Below are positions 43,571 through 52,400 of a stretch of 64,000 nucleotides of DNA, piece by piece. The notes below the pieces were generated by a model that was given only the letters and a program-made list of their open reading frames with translations, ran no database searches and was not told the DNA's origin. The position numbers and the translations under genes were made by a program. This stretch comes from Cedecea neteri (GTDB lineage: Bacteria > Pseudomonadota > Gammaproteobacteria > Enterobacterales > Enterobacteriaceae): positions 4,898,001 to 4,962,000 of the forward strand of contig NZ_CP009458.1 in assembly GCF_000758305.1 (NCBI RefSeq), given 5' to 3'. Position 1 is the stretch's first letter. Every line of letters starts with the position of its first letter.

Positions 43571-44761
43571 ATGCTAGACGCACAAACCATCGCCGTTGTT
43601 AAGTCGACCATCCCTCTGCTGGCCGCAACCGGGCCTAAACTTACCGCCCATTTTTATGAGCGCATGTTCAGCCACAACCCGGAGCTGAAAGAGATCTTTA
43701 ACATGAGCAATCAGCGCAACGGTGACCAGCGCGAAGCGCTGTTCAACGCCATTTGCGCGTATGCTTCCAACATCGAAAATCTGGCTGCCCTCTTGCCAGC
43801 GGTAGAGAAAATCGCCCAGAAGCACACCACCTTCCAGATCAAGCCAGAGCAATACAACATCGTGGGCAGCCATCTGCTGGCCACGTTAGACGAGCTGTTC
43901 AGCCCGGGGCAGGAAGTGCTGGACGCCTGGGGAAAAGCCTACGGCGTTCTGGCGCAGGTCTTTATTAACCGCGAGTCAGAAATTTACCAGGATAACGCCG
44001 CTAAGCAGGGTGGCTGGGAAGGTACGCGTCCCTTCACTATCGTAGAGAAAAAAGAGCAAAGTTCACTGATCACCAGCTTCGAACTTGTCCCGCTGGACGG
44101 CGGCCCGGTGGCGGATTATCAGCCGGGGCAATATCTCGGCGTCTGGCTGAAGCCTGTTGGTTTCCCGCATCAGGAAATTCGTCAGTACTCTTTGACCCGC
44201 CAGCCGAACGGAAAAAGCTACCGCATTGCCGTGAAGCGTGAAGAGAAAGGTATGGTCTCAAACTGGCTGCATAATCATGCTCAGGCTGGCGATCGGGTGC
44301 ATCTGGCTTCACCGGCAGGCGACTTCTTTATGGACGTCAACTCCGGCACGCCGGTGACGCTGATTTCCGCAGGCGTCGGCCAGACGCCGATGCTCTCGAT
44401 GCTGGACACGCTGGCGAACAGCGGCCACCAGGCGCAGGTCAACTGGCTGCACGCCGCCGAACACGGGGATGTACACGCCTTTAGCGAAGAAGTGGCCGAA
44501 CTTGGCGCGAAGCTGCCGAAATTTGAAAGCCACGTCTGGTACCGTGAACCCTCCGCAGAGGATCGTGCCCTGCCGCGCTTTAATCGCGAAGGACTGATGA
44601 ATTTGCTGGAAATCGAAGGGAAGTTAAGCGACCCGGCGATGCAGTTCTATCTTTGCGGCCCGATCAACTTTATGCGTTTTGCGGCGGAACAGTTAGTGAA
44701 GATTGGCGTGAATAAAGACAGCATTCACTACGAGTGCTTTGGCCCGCACAAGGTGATGTAG
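43571..44761 (+). CDS. hmp: Hmp, flavohaemoglobin nitric oxide dioxygenase
   Basis: Hmp oxidises nitric oxide to nitrate using oxygen and NAD(P)H. The 396-residue protein has an N-terminal globin domain (about 1-140, with HTTFQIKPEQYNIVG carrying the proximal His), an FAD domain (REIRQYSLTR type motif) and an NAD(P)H domain (SAGVGQTPMLSML) ending ECFGPHKVM. The frame is open 16 codons further upstream, but ATG 43571 matches the family and leaves room for the NsrR site. Confidence 0.97.
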   Translation: MLDAQTIAVVKSTIPLLAATGPKLTAHFYERMFSHNPELKEIFNMSNQRNGDQREALFNAICAYASNIENLAALLPAVEKIAQKHTTFQIKPEQYNIVGSHLLATLDELFSPGQEVLDAWGKAYGVLAQVFINRESEIYQDNAAKQGGWEGTRPFTIVEKKEQSSLITSFELVPLDGGPVADYQPGQYLGVWLKPVGFPHQEIRQYSLTRQPNGKSYRIAVKREEKGMVSNWLHNHAQAGDRVHLASPAGDFFMDVNSGTPVTLISAGVGQTPMLSMLDTLANSGHQAQVNWLHAAEHGDVHAFSEEVAELGAKLPKFESHVWYREPSAEDRALPRFNREGLMNLLEIEGKLSDPAMQFYLCGPINFMRFAAEQLVKIGVNKDSIHYECFGPHKVM

Positions 44762-44774
44762 TTTAGTACGATTT

Positions 44775-44840
44775 CCCCTCACCCCAACCCTCTCCCCAAA
44801 GGGGCGAGGGAGTAAAGGCAATGTCCGCCTGGGTGAGGGT
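44775..44840. repeat. Mosaic GC-rich repeat, copy B (short)
   Basis: CCCCTCACCCCAACCCTCTC is followed by CCCAAAGGGG and GCGAGGG, then a short spacer and the inverted end GGGTGAGGGT. The internal arms form a stem CCCTCTCCCC/GGGGCGAGGG. It occupies the hmp-glnB convergent spacer and may double as a transcription terminator structure. It is the same family as the blocks at 13.85 and 49.28 kb but has no tandem array. Confidence 0.75.
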
Positions 44841-44851
44841 AAAAACTTAAA

Positions 44852-45190
44852 TCAAATCGCCGCGTCATCTTCTTCGCCGGTACGAATACGCACCACGCGT
44901 GCTACATCAAACACGAAAATCTTACCGTCACCAATCTTGCCTGTCTGGGCCGTGCGGATAATGGTGTCCACGCAGGTATCAACGATATCGTCGGTCACCA
45001 CAATTTCAATTTTTACTTTTGGCAGGAAGTCCACCATGTACTCGGCACCGCGGTACAGCTCGGTATGCCCTTTCTGACGGCCAAAGCCTTTCACTTCCGT
45101 CACCGTCATGCCGGTAATGCCTACTTCAGCCAGCGCTTCGCGCACATCATCCAGTTTGAAAGGTTTAATAATCGCATCAATTTTTTTCAT
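44852..45190 (-). CDS. glnB: GlnB, nitrogen regulatory protein PII
   Basis: PII senses 2-oxoglutarate and ATP/ADP and controls NtrB and glutamine synthetase adenylylation. The 112-residue protein has the uridylylated T-loop tyrosine Y51 (ELYRGAEYMVDF) and the TGKIGDGKIFV nucleotide region. It is almost identical to E. coli GlnB. It lies downstream of glrR, as in E. coli. Confidence 0.98.
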   Translation of the reverse strand: MKKIDAIIKPFKLDDVREALAEVGITGMTVTEVKGFGRQKGHTELYRGAEYMVDFLPKVKIEIVVTDDIVDTCVDTIIRTAQTGKIGDGKIFVFDVARVVRIRTGEEDDAAI

Positions 45191-45256
45191 GGTATTACCG
45201 GTGTCCCCGCGCGGCGTTTTGTACTGTTAGTAATCGGTTGCTCACACTACCACAGC

Positions 45257-46594
45257 CTACTCTTTAAAGTCATTGGCCTCGAGTTCATGCCTGGCCAGTA
45301 ATTTATAGAATTCGGTTCGGTTACGCCCCGCCATGCGCGCGGCATGGGTGACATTTCCTTTGGTAATTTGCAGCAGCTTACGCAAATAGTTTAGCTCGAA
45401 CTGGTTACGCGCTTCGACAAATGTCGGCAAGGCGGTGTTTTCGCCTTCCAGCGCCTGCTCCACCAGCGCTTCGCCAATCACCGGGGCTGAGGTCAGCGCC
45501 ACGCACTGCTCAATCACGTTCACCAGCTGGCGCACGTTGCCTGGCCAGCTTGCGGTCATCAGCCGCTTCATGGCGTCGGTGGAGAAACTCCGAACGAAAG
45601 GTTTGTGCCTGTCGGCGGACTGGCGTAACAAATGATTCGCCAGCAGCGGAATATCTTCGGCGCGTTCATGCAGCGCAGGAATTTTCAGGTTCACAACGTT
45701 GAGGCGGTAGAAGAGATCTTCACGAAACTCCCCGCGCTCCATGGCTTTCGGCAAGTCCCGGTGCGTGGCGGAGATAATCCGCACGTCAATGTCCAGATCG
45801 CGGTTGCTGCCCAGCGGGCGAACTTTCCGCTCCTGCAAAACGCGCAGCAGCTTAACCTGGAGCGGGATTGGCATATCGCCGATTTCATCGAGGAACAGCG
45901 TTCCACCTTCCGCCGCCTGGAACAGCCCTTCACGGCTGCTGACCGCGCCGGTAAAGGCCCCGCGAGCGTGACCAAACAGCTCGGATTCCAGCAGTTGCTC
46001 AGGCAGCGCGCCACAGTTAATCGCAATAAACGCTTTTTTGCTGCGAGGGCTGGCGTTATGTATTGCCTGAGCCAGAATCTCTTTCCCGGTGCCGCTTTGG
46101 CCGTTAATCAACACGCTGACGTCCGACTGCGCCACCATGCGCGCCTGCTCGAGCAAACGCTGCATAATCGGGCTGCGGGTCACAATGGTGTCGCGCCACA
46201 TATCATCGCCAGCGATGATCGTGTGCTCAAGCGCATTGTTGATGGCCTGATAAAGCGCATCTCTGTCCACCGGCTTGGTGAGGAAGCTGAATACACCCTG
46301 CTGGGTTGCCGCCACGGCATCAGGGATAGAGCCGTGCGCAGTCAGAATGATCACCGGCATCCCCGGCTGGCCTTTTTGGATCTCCGCGAACAGCGCCATG
46401 CCGTCCATTTCGTCCATTCTGAGATCGCTTATCACCAGATCGATTTTCTCTCGCGCCAGGACTTTCAGTCCCTCAGCCCCGCTTTCAGCCGTGGTGACCG
46501 TATACCCCTCGCTCGACAGGCGCATTCCCAGCAGTTTTAACAGGCCGGGATCATCATCCACTAAGAGTAAGCGCGCGGGTTTCCTTTGCGTCAT
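45257..46594 (-). CDS. glrR: GlrR, sigma-54-dependent response regulator
   Basis: GlrR activates sigma-54 promoters such as glmY. The 445-residue protein has a receiver domain with the DDD pocket (LLLVDDDPG) and phospho-acceptor D in LVISDLRMDEMDG, an AAA+ domain with the sigma-54 contact loop GAFTGA (GHARGAFTGAV) and Walker motifs, and a C-terminal Fis-type HTH (NVTHAARMAGRNRTEFYKLL). It overlaps qseG by four bases (ATGA). Three matching GlrR boxes are found upstream of glmY nearby. Confidence 0.97.
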   Translation of the reverse strand: MTQRKPARLLLVDDDPGLLKLLGMRLSSEGYTVTTAESGAEGLKVLAREKIDLVISDLRMDEMDGMALFAEIQKGQPGMPVIILTAHGSIPDAVAATQQGVFSFLTKPVDRDALYQAINNALEHTIIAGDDMWRDTIVTRSPIMQRLLEQARMVAQSDVSVLINGQSGTGKEILAQAIHNASPRSKKAFIAINCGALPEQLLESELFGHARGAFTGAVSSREGLFQAAEGGTLFLDEIGDMPIPLQVKLLRVLQERKVRPLGSNRDLDIDVRIISATHRDLPKAMERGEFREDLFYRLNVVNLKIPALHERAEDIPLLANHLLRQSADRHKPFVRSFSTDAMKRLMTASWPGNVRQLVNVIEQCVALTSAPVIGEALVEQALEGENTALPTFVEARNQFELNYLRKLLQITKGNVTHAARMAGRNRTEFYKLLARHELEANDFKE

Positions 46595-47352
46595 GGTTTT
46601 GCCTCCGGCTGCGATTTGTTTGGCGTACCGCTATCGTCGTCGTCGTTATCTTCCGAACTATGTGTGTCAGGCACCAGATTACTTCCCGGCTTGCGGCTGG
46701 AAAGCTGACGCTCAATATCAGTCAGATTTTCCAGCTTGCGTGTTGTGAGATCGAGCTGGCCACGCAAGCGCTGCTGCTGTTCCCGCAGCGTATCCAGCTC
46801 GCCGTCCGTTGACTGCTGCAGCTTGCTATAGCGCGTGCGCTCATCCGAAAGCTTGAGCTGTGACAACTGCCCGTCACGCCAAATCTCAAACAGGGAACGT
46901 ACCTGTACAGGCACTTCGCTGGTCATGGTGTCGAGCTGGGTCATGTAACGGCGGCGCTCGGTCGGGGTAATTTTAGCCGTGGACAGCAAAATGCCGCGCT
47001 TAAATGTGTCCTGCCAGGTTTCTGCTGGCCACTGGCGAGCTTCTGCACGGGCTTCTGCCGGTGGCAGGCGCTGCGCGCAATCCATACCGCGCAGCCAGTA
47101 AAGCGGGTTACTGCTAACGTCATGTCCCGTCAGCGCCCATATTTCGGTGCAGTCCGTGGACAGGTAATCAGGAATTTGTTGTTCCGGGATATGTGGTTTG
47201 TGGGCTTCATCCAGGCTGCTGGACACGCTTGATGGTGCGCATCCTGTCAACAATGTCGCACCGGCCAGCGCCCCGGATACCCAGCCAATAAGGCGAGCCA
47301 AAGACCCGCGGCGTGGTTCACGCAATAAAAGTACTTTCATCGTTTTAATCAT
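46591..47352 (-). CDS. qseG: QseG, outer-membrane lipoprotein of the GlrK system
   Basis: QseG is a lipoprotein needed for activation of the GlrK kinase. It has 253 residues, a signal peptide with lipobox LLTGC near residue 38, and a coiled-coil-prone segment about 165-215 (KLQQSTDGELDTLREQQQ). The C-terminus is acidic (SSEDNDDDD). The first ATG overlaps the glrK stop by eight bases; a second ATG four codons later is also possible. N-terminal sequence differs considerably from E. coli, as is usual for this gene. Confidence 0.9.
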   Translation of the reverse strand: MIKTMKVLLLREPRRGSLARLIGWVSGALAGATLLTGCAPSSVSSSLDEAHKPHIPEQQIPDYLSTDCTEIWALTGHDVSSNPLYWLRGMDCAQRLPPAEARAEARQWPAETWQDTFKRGILLSTAKITPTERRRYMTQLDTMTSEVPVQVRSLFEIWRDGQLSQLKLSDERTRYSKLQQSTDGELDTLREQQQRLRGQLDLTTRKLENLTDIERQLSSRKPGSNLVPDTHSSEDNDDDDSGTPNKSQPEAKP

Positions 47353-48781
47353 TCTCAGGGAAAACCGGTAATTCGATACGGAAGCATACTTCCGCGCTGT
47401 TAGCGTTAATCAGGCTAAGTTTTCCGTGCATACGGCGAATGCAATCCCTGGCGATACTTAACCCCAGGCCACTTCCCTTGACGGAACCCTTCCGCTGGTG
47501 GCTGCCCTGGAAGAAAGGCTCAAAAATCATCTCTTGTTCCGTGGCCGGAATCGGCTCGCCTGTGTTCGCGACCTCAATGTAAAGCATCGCACCCACCTGC
47601 GAACTCCGGAGGTAAATGGTACCGGATTCACTGCCGTAGTGCACCGCATTGGAGTAGAGATTATCCAGTACGCTCATCAGCAGCGTCGGCTCTGCGAGGC
47701 AAGCTTTCGGGCTTAATTGCATCTCGGTATGCATCATTTTAGCCCTTGCCGGGAGGCTGTGGGCAGAGATAACCATTTCCACGATCGGAGCCACCTCGAC
47801 CCTTTCCAGGGTTACCACGCCGTCTGCCAGCTTGCGGTTATAGTCCAACAGCTGTTCAATCAGCTTTTGCAGGTGGCGACTGCTGTTGTCCAGGATGGCG
47901 ACGACCTCTTTCTGGTCAGAATTGAGCGGCCCGGCAACCTGGTCAGCAAGCAGTTCCGTCCCCTCTCTCATACTGGCGAGCGGGGTTTTTAACTCATGAG
48001 AAAGATGGCGGAGAAACTCGTGGCGCTGGGATTCAAGCCAGGACAGGCGTTCGCTGAGCCAGACAATACGCTGCCCAACGGAGCGCAGTTCGCGTGGCCC
48101 TTTAAATACTTCGCTGTTGCCGAGAGAGCGCCCTTCCCCCAGCCGGTTGATCATCCGTTCGATGCCTTTAACCGGGCCGATAATCATGCGGGTGAAGATG
48201 ATGACCAGCCCCAGGCTGAGCAGAAACAGCACCAGGGCCTGCCAACCGAAGAACTGGCCTCGTTCGGCAATTTCCTGCTGCAGCTGCTGTCCGCGAGAGA
48301 ACACCACCGTTCGCGTGGCCTGCACCATTTCAGCATTGGTTGAGGCGAACTGCTCAAGTTGATTTGCAGCCGCTGCTTCCGGCCCGCTGTTTTTACATTT
48401 CAGTTCAGCCAGATCGCTTAAAGACTGGCTGAGCGATTGGTAGAGTTTCGGATCGGGTAATACGGAGGCGTGGGCTTCAAGCATTTGAGCATAGCGCTGA
48501 CGCTGCCCCTGATACAGCTGAGCAAGGCGCGAGTCATCAAGCACGCAGTACTGGCGGTAGCTACGCTCCATTTCCAGCGCGACATTGGTCATCGCTTCGC
48601 TGCGGCGGGCATCGGTTAGCGTGGTGCGGTTAGTCAACGCGGCCTGAGCGCTCAGGGCGTTAAGACTTTGCCACGCCTGCCACGCAAGCACCAGCAGCGG
48701 TACGAGCACCAGTAAAAAGGCCATCATGACAAGCTGGCGCAAAGATCGGGGGAAAAAATGCCACTGGTTCAATAGCTTCAT
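47345..48781 (-). CDS. glrK: GlrK, sensor histidine kinase
   Basis: GlrK (QseE) is the inner-membrane sensor of envelope stress that phosphorylates GlrR. The 478-residue protein has an N-terminal helix (about 15-35), a periplasmic sensor, a second helix (about 170-195) and a HAMP region (RMIIGPVKGIERMINRL). The H-box FLRHLSHELKTPLASM and an ATPase domain with the G-box GSGLGLSIARDC follow. It is the first gene of glrK-qseG-glrR; glmY lies just upstream. Confidence 0.97.
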   Translation of the reverse strand: MKLLNQWHFFPRSLRQLVMMAFLLVLVPLLVLAWQAWQSLNALSAQAALTNRTTLTDARRSEAMTNVALEMERSYRQYCVLDDSRLAQLYQGQRQRYAQMLEAHASVLPDPKLYQSLSQSLSDLAELKCKNSGPEAAAANQLEQFASTNAEMVQATRTVVFSRGQQLQQEIAERGQFFGWQALVLFLLSLGLVIIFTRMIIGPVKGIERMINRLGEGRSLGNSEVFKGPRELRSVGQRIVWLSERLSWLESQRHEFLRHLSHELKTPLASMREGTELLADQVAGPLNSDQKEVVAILDNSSRHLQKLIEQLLDYNRKLADGVVTLERVEVAPIVEMVISAHSLPARAKMMHTEMQLSPKACLAEPTLLMSVLDNLYSNAVHYGSESGTIYLRSSQVGAMLYIEVANTGEPIPATEQEMIFEPFFQGSHQRKGSVKGSGLGLSIARDCIRRMHGKLSLINANSAEVCFRIELPVFPEND

Positions 48782-48845
48782 CTCACATTACCTGTATGAC
48801 ACGATGCTAGCCGCGATTGCGCGTGGTGGAAAGGTGCGATTCCCG

Positions 48846-49043
48846 GAAACAACAAAGGCAGGGTCAAAAACCCTGCCTTTGTTTAGGAATTAGGCGGCGC
48901 CTTACTCAACGTTTCGCCCGGAGCATGATAAGCCGCAAGGCATTTATCAAAAAATCGGACGGCAGGCACCTTTTTGTGCGTCATTCGGCGGTTTATGTAG
49001 TCTGTCTGAAAAGACGCTGACATAAGAGATTGAATGAGCCACT
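48846..49043 (-). ncRNA. glmY: GlmY small regulatory RNA
   Basis: GlmY binds RapZ and so protects GlmZ, which raises glucosamine-6-phosphate synthase (GlmS). The 5' end AGTGGCTCATTC and the following CTTATGTCAGC segment match the known E. coli 5' portion. The 3' end is a perfect 12-bp stem ACAAAGGCAGGG/CCCTGCCTTTGT (48852-48882) followed by TGTTT. Position between glrK and purL is conserved. A sigma-54 promoter and GlrR boxes lie immediately upstream. Exact ends are inferred from the promoter and the terminator. Confidence 0.88.
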
Positions 49044-49054
49044 GAGTCTTATTA

Positions 49055-49071
49055 AGCAGATATCGTGCCAA
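49055..49071 (-). promoter_or_regulatory. Sigma-54 promoter of glmY
   Basis: On the minus strand TTGGCACGATATCTGCT matches the -24/-12 consensus TGGCACG-N4-TTGCA, with GG and GC correctly spaced. It sits 13 bases before the predicted glmY start. Confidence 0.85.
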
Positions 49072-49158
49072 TATTGCGAGAAACTATTTAATCCATTGTT
49101 TTTATTATAGTTAATGACAATAGACAGAAGATATATTATGCGTAATTTTTGTTCTGAG

Positions 49159-49272
49159 TGTCGCCATTTCACAACACTCTTAAACCATCTCAATCACCCC
49201 ATTAAAAATCAATGAGTTAAATGTCTCTTTTTGGCGACACATTAAAAACAAGAGTGTCGGGGTTTAGTGACA
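49159..49272 (-). promoter_or_regulatory. Three GlrR boxes upstream of glmY
   Basis: Three TGTC-N10-(G/A)ACA palindromes lie upstream of the sigma-54 promoter: 49159-49176 (TGTC...AACA), 49222-49239 (TGTC...GACA) and 49255-49272 (TGTC...GACA). Number, motif and distance match what is established for GlrR activation of E. coli glmY. Confidence 0.85.
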
Positions 49273-49278
49273 AAAAAA

Positions 49279-49475
49279 GCCCCTCACCCTGGCCCTCTCC
49301 CCAAAGGGGAGAGGGAACTGGATCGGAGCCTGTCTGGTATTTCCTACCCTATGAAAGCAAGGAACTGGATCGGAGCCTGTCTGCTATTTCCTACCCTATG
49401 AAAGCAAGGGATTGGATCGGAGCCTTTCCCCTATTTTCCCCCTCTCCCTTTTAGGGAGAGGGTCGGGGTGAGGGT
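49279..49475. repeat. Mosaic GC-rich repeat, copy C, with a 47-bp tandem array
   Basis: Outer ends CCCCTCACCCTGGCCCTCTC and GGGAGAGGGTCGGGGTGAGG are inverted copies. Between them lie two complete 47-bp units (49314-49360 and 49361-49407), differing at one base, and a third diverged partial unit from 49408. Each unit contains GGAACTGGATCGGAGCCTGT and CTACCCTATGAAAGCAA. The block separates the GlrR boxes of glmY from the purL 3' end. Confidence 0.88.
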
Positions 49476-49477
49476 AA

Positions 49478-52400
49478 TCAGCCCAGTTGCTTACGCGCGT
49501 TACGGAAAATACGCATCCACGGGCTGTCTTCGCCCCACTCTGCCGGGTGCCAGGAATTACTCACGGTGCGGAACACGCGCTCAGGGTGCGGCATCATGAT
49601 GGTGACGCGCCCGCTTTCGTTGCTCACCGCAGTGATCCCGTTCGGTGAACCGTTCGGGTTAGCCGGGTAGGTTTCGGTCACGTTCGCGAAGTTATCCACG
49701 AAGCGCAGCGCCACCAGCCCTTTGCTTTCAAGCGCGGCGAGATGAGCGGCATCACGCACTTCCACACGACCTTCGCCGTGAGAAACCGCGATAGGCATAT
49801 GGGAACCGGCCATGCCCTGCAGCAGCAGCGACGGGCTGGAGGTCACCTCAACCAGGCTGAAGCGCGCTTCAAAGCGATCGGACTGGTTACGCACGAAGCG
49901 CGGCCACAAATCACTGCCTGGGATCAGCTCACGCAGGTTAGACATCATCTGGCAGCCGTTACAAACGCCAAGCGCCAGGGTTTCCGGGCGATGGAAGAAA
50001 GTTTCAAACTCATCGCGCACGCGAGCGTTGAACAGAATGGACTTCGCCCAGCCCTCACCCGCGCCCAGCACGTCACCATAAGAGAAGCCGCCGCACGCCA
50101 CCAGCGTGTGGAAGCTTTCCAGCCCGGTACGGCCCGCCAGCAGGTCGCTCATATGCACGTCGATGGCGTCAAAGCCCGCACGGTGGAAGGCAGCCGCCAT
50201 CTCAACGTGGGAGTTAACGCCCTGCTCACGCAGGATGGCCACTTTAGGACGCGCGCCCGTCGCGATAAACGGCGCCGCAATATCTTCTTTGATATCGAAG
50301 CTCAGCTTCACGTTCAGGCCAGGATCGTTATCGTTCGCCTTGGCGTTGTGCTCTTCATCCGCGCAGTCTGGATTGTCGCGCAGGCGCTGCATCTGCCAGG
50401 TGGTTTCTGCCCACCACATACGCAGCGTGGTGCGGCTTTCGCTGAACACCGCGTGTCCGTCAGCGCTAATGGTGAAGCGGTCACCTTCGACAGCTTTACC
50501 GAGGTAATGCACGCAGTCTGCCAGGCCGTGCTTAGCCAGCAGCGCCTCAACGGCCTCGCGATCTTCCGCGCGAACCTGGATCACGCCGCCCAGCTCTTCG
50601 TTAAACAATGCGGCCAGGCGATCGTTGCCGAGACCGGCAATATCAACCTCAACGCCGCAGTGGCCGGTAAAGGCCATTTCAGCCAGGGTCACCAGCAGCC
50701 CGCCGTCGGAGCGGTCGTGCCAGGCCAGCAGTTTGCGATCCGCCACCAGCGCCTGCATCGCGTCCCAGAAGCCTTTCAACTGCTCAACGCTGCGAACATC
50801 CGCAGGCTTGTCGCCCAGCTGGCGGTATACCTGAGACAGAGCGGTCGCGCCCAGCGCATTATGGCCTTTACCTAAATCGATCAGCAGCAGGGCGTTGTCT
50901 TCGGTGCTCAGCTGCGGCGTCACGGTGCCACGCACGTCTTCCACGCGGGCAAACGCAGTGATCACCAGCGACAGCGGAGAAGTCATCTCGCGCTGCTCGT
51001 TACCTTCCTGCCAGCGGGTTTTCATCGACATAGAGTCTTTGCCCACCGGAATGGTGATCCCCAGCGCCGGGCAAAGCTCTTCGCCCACGGCTTTAACCGC
51101 TTCATACAGACCGGCGTCTTCGCCAGGATGACCGGCTGCGGCCATCCAGTTTGCGGACAGCTTAATGCGCTTCAGCGAGCCAATTTGGGTCGCGGCGATG
51201 TTGGTTAAGGCTTCGCCCACGGCCAGACGGCCGGATGCCGCGAAGTCCAACAACGCTACTGGCGCACGTTCACCGATAGACATCGCTTCACCGTAGTAGC
51301 TGTCCAGGCTGGCGGTAGTCACCGCGCAGTTGGCGACAGGGATTTGCCACGGGCCAACCATCTGATCGCGGGACACCATACCGGTTACCGTGCGGTCGCC
51401 GATGGTCACGAGGAAGGTTTTTTCAGCCACTGTTGGCAAGTGCAGAACGCGTTTCACCGCATCGGCAATAGAAATTTCGCTGCTGTTGAAGGCATCGCCT
51501 TTGGCTTTCAGCGTCTCGACGTTGCGCTCCATCTTCGGCGTTTTGCCCAGCAGCACGTCCAGCGGCATGTCGATAGGCTGGTTATCAAAGTGGCTGTCGT
51601 TGAGCGTCAGGTGCTGTTCGGTGGTAGCTTCACCGATCACCGCATACGGCGCGCGCTCGCGGCGGCAAAGTTCATCAAACAGCGGCAGCTGCTCTGGCGC
51701 AACGGCCAGTACATAGCGCTCCTGAGATTCGTTACACCAGACTTCGAGCGGGCTCATACCCGGTTCGTCGTTAAGAATATCGCGCAGCTCGAAGCGGCCA
51801 CCACGTCCACCGTCGCTGACCAGCTCAGGCATGGCGTTGGACAGGCCACCCGCGCCAACGTCGTGGATAAACAGGATTGGGTTGTCGTCGCCCATCTGCC
51901 AGCAGCGGTCGATCACTTCCTGGCAGCGGCGTTCCATTTCCGGGTTGTCGCGCTGCACGGAAGCAAAATCTAAATCCGCATCGGACTGGCCGGAAGCCAT
52001 CGACGAAGCCGCCCCGCCGCCCAGGCCAATGTTCATTGCCGGGCCGCCCAGCACAATCAGCTTGGCGCCAGGGGTGATTTCGCCCTTCTGGACGTGGTCG
52101 GCACGGATGTTGCCGATCCCGCCCGCGAGCATGATAGGTTTGTGGTAGCCGCGCAGCTCCACGCCATTGTGGCTGTTCACCTGCTCTTCGTAAGTACGGA
52201 AGTAGCCGGTCAGCGCTGGACGGCCAAATTCGTTGTTAAACGCCGCCCCGCCCAGAGGGCCTTCGGTCATGATATCCAGCGCGGTAACGATGCGGTCTGG
52301 CTTACCGAAATCCTGCTCCCACGGCTGTTCGAAGCCCGGAATACGCAGGTTAGACACGGAGAAGCCCACCAGGCCCGCTTTTGGCTTGGCACCGCGTCCG

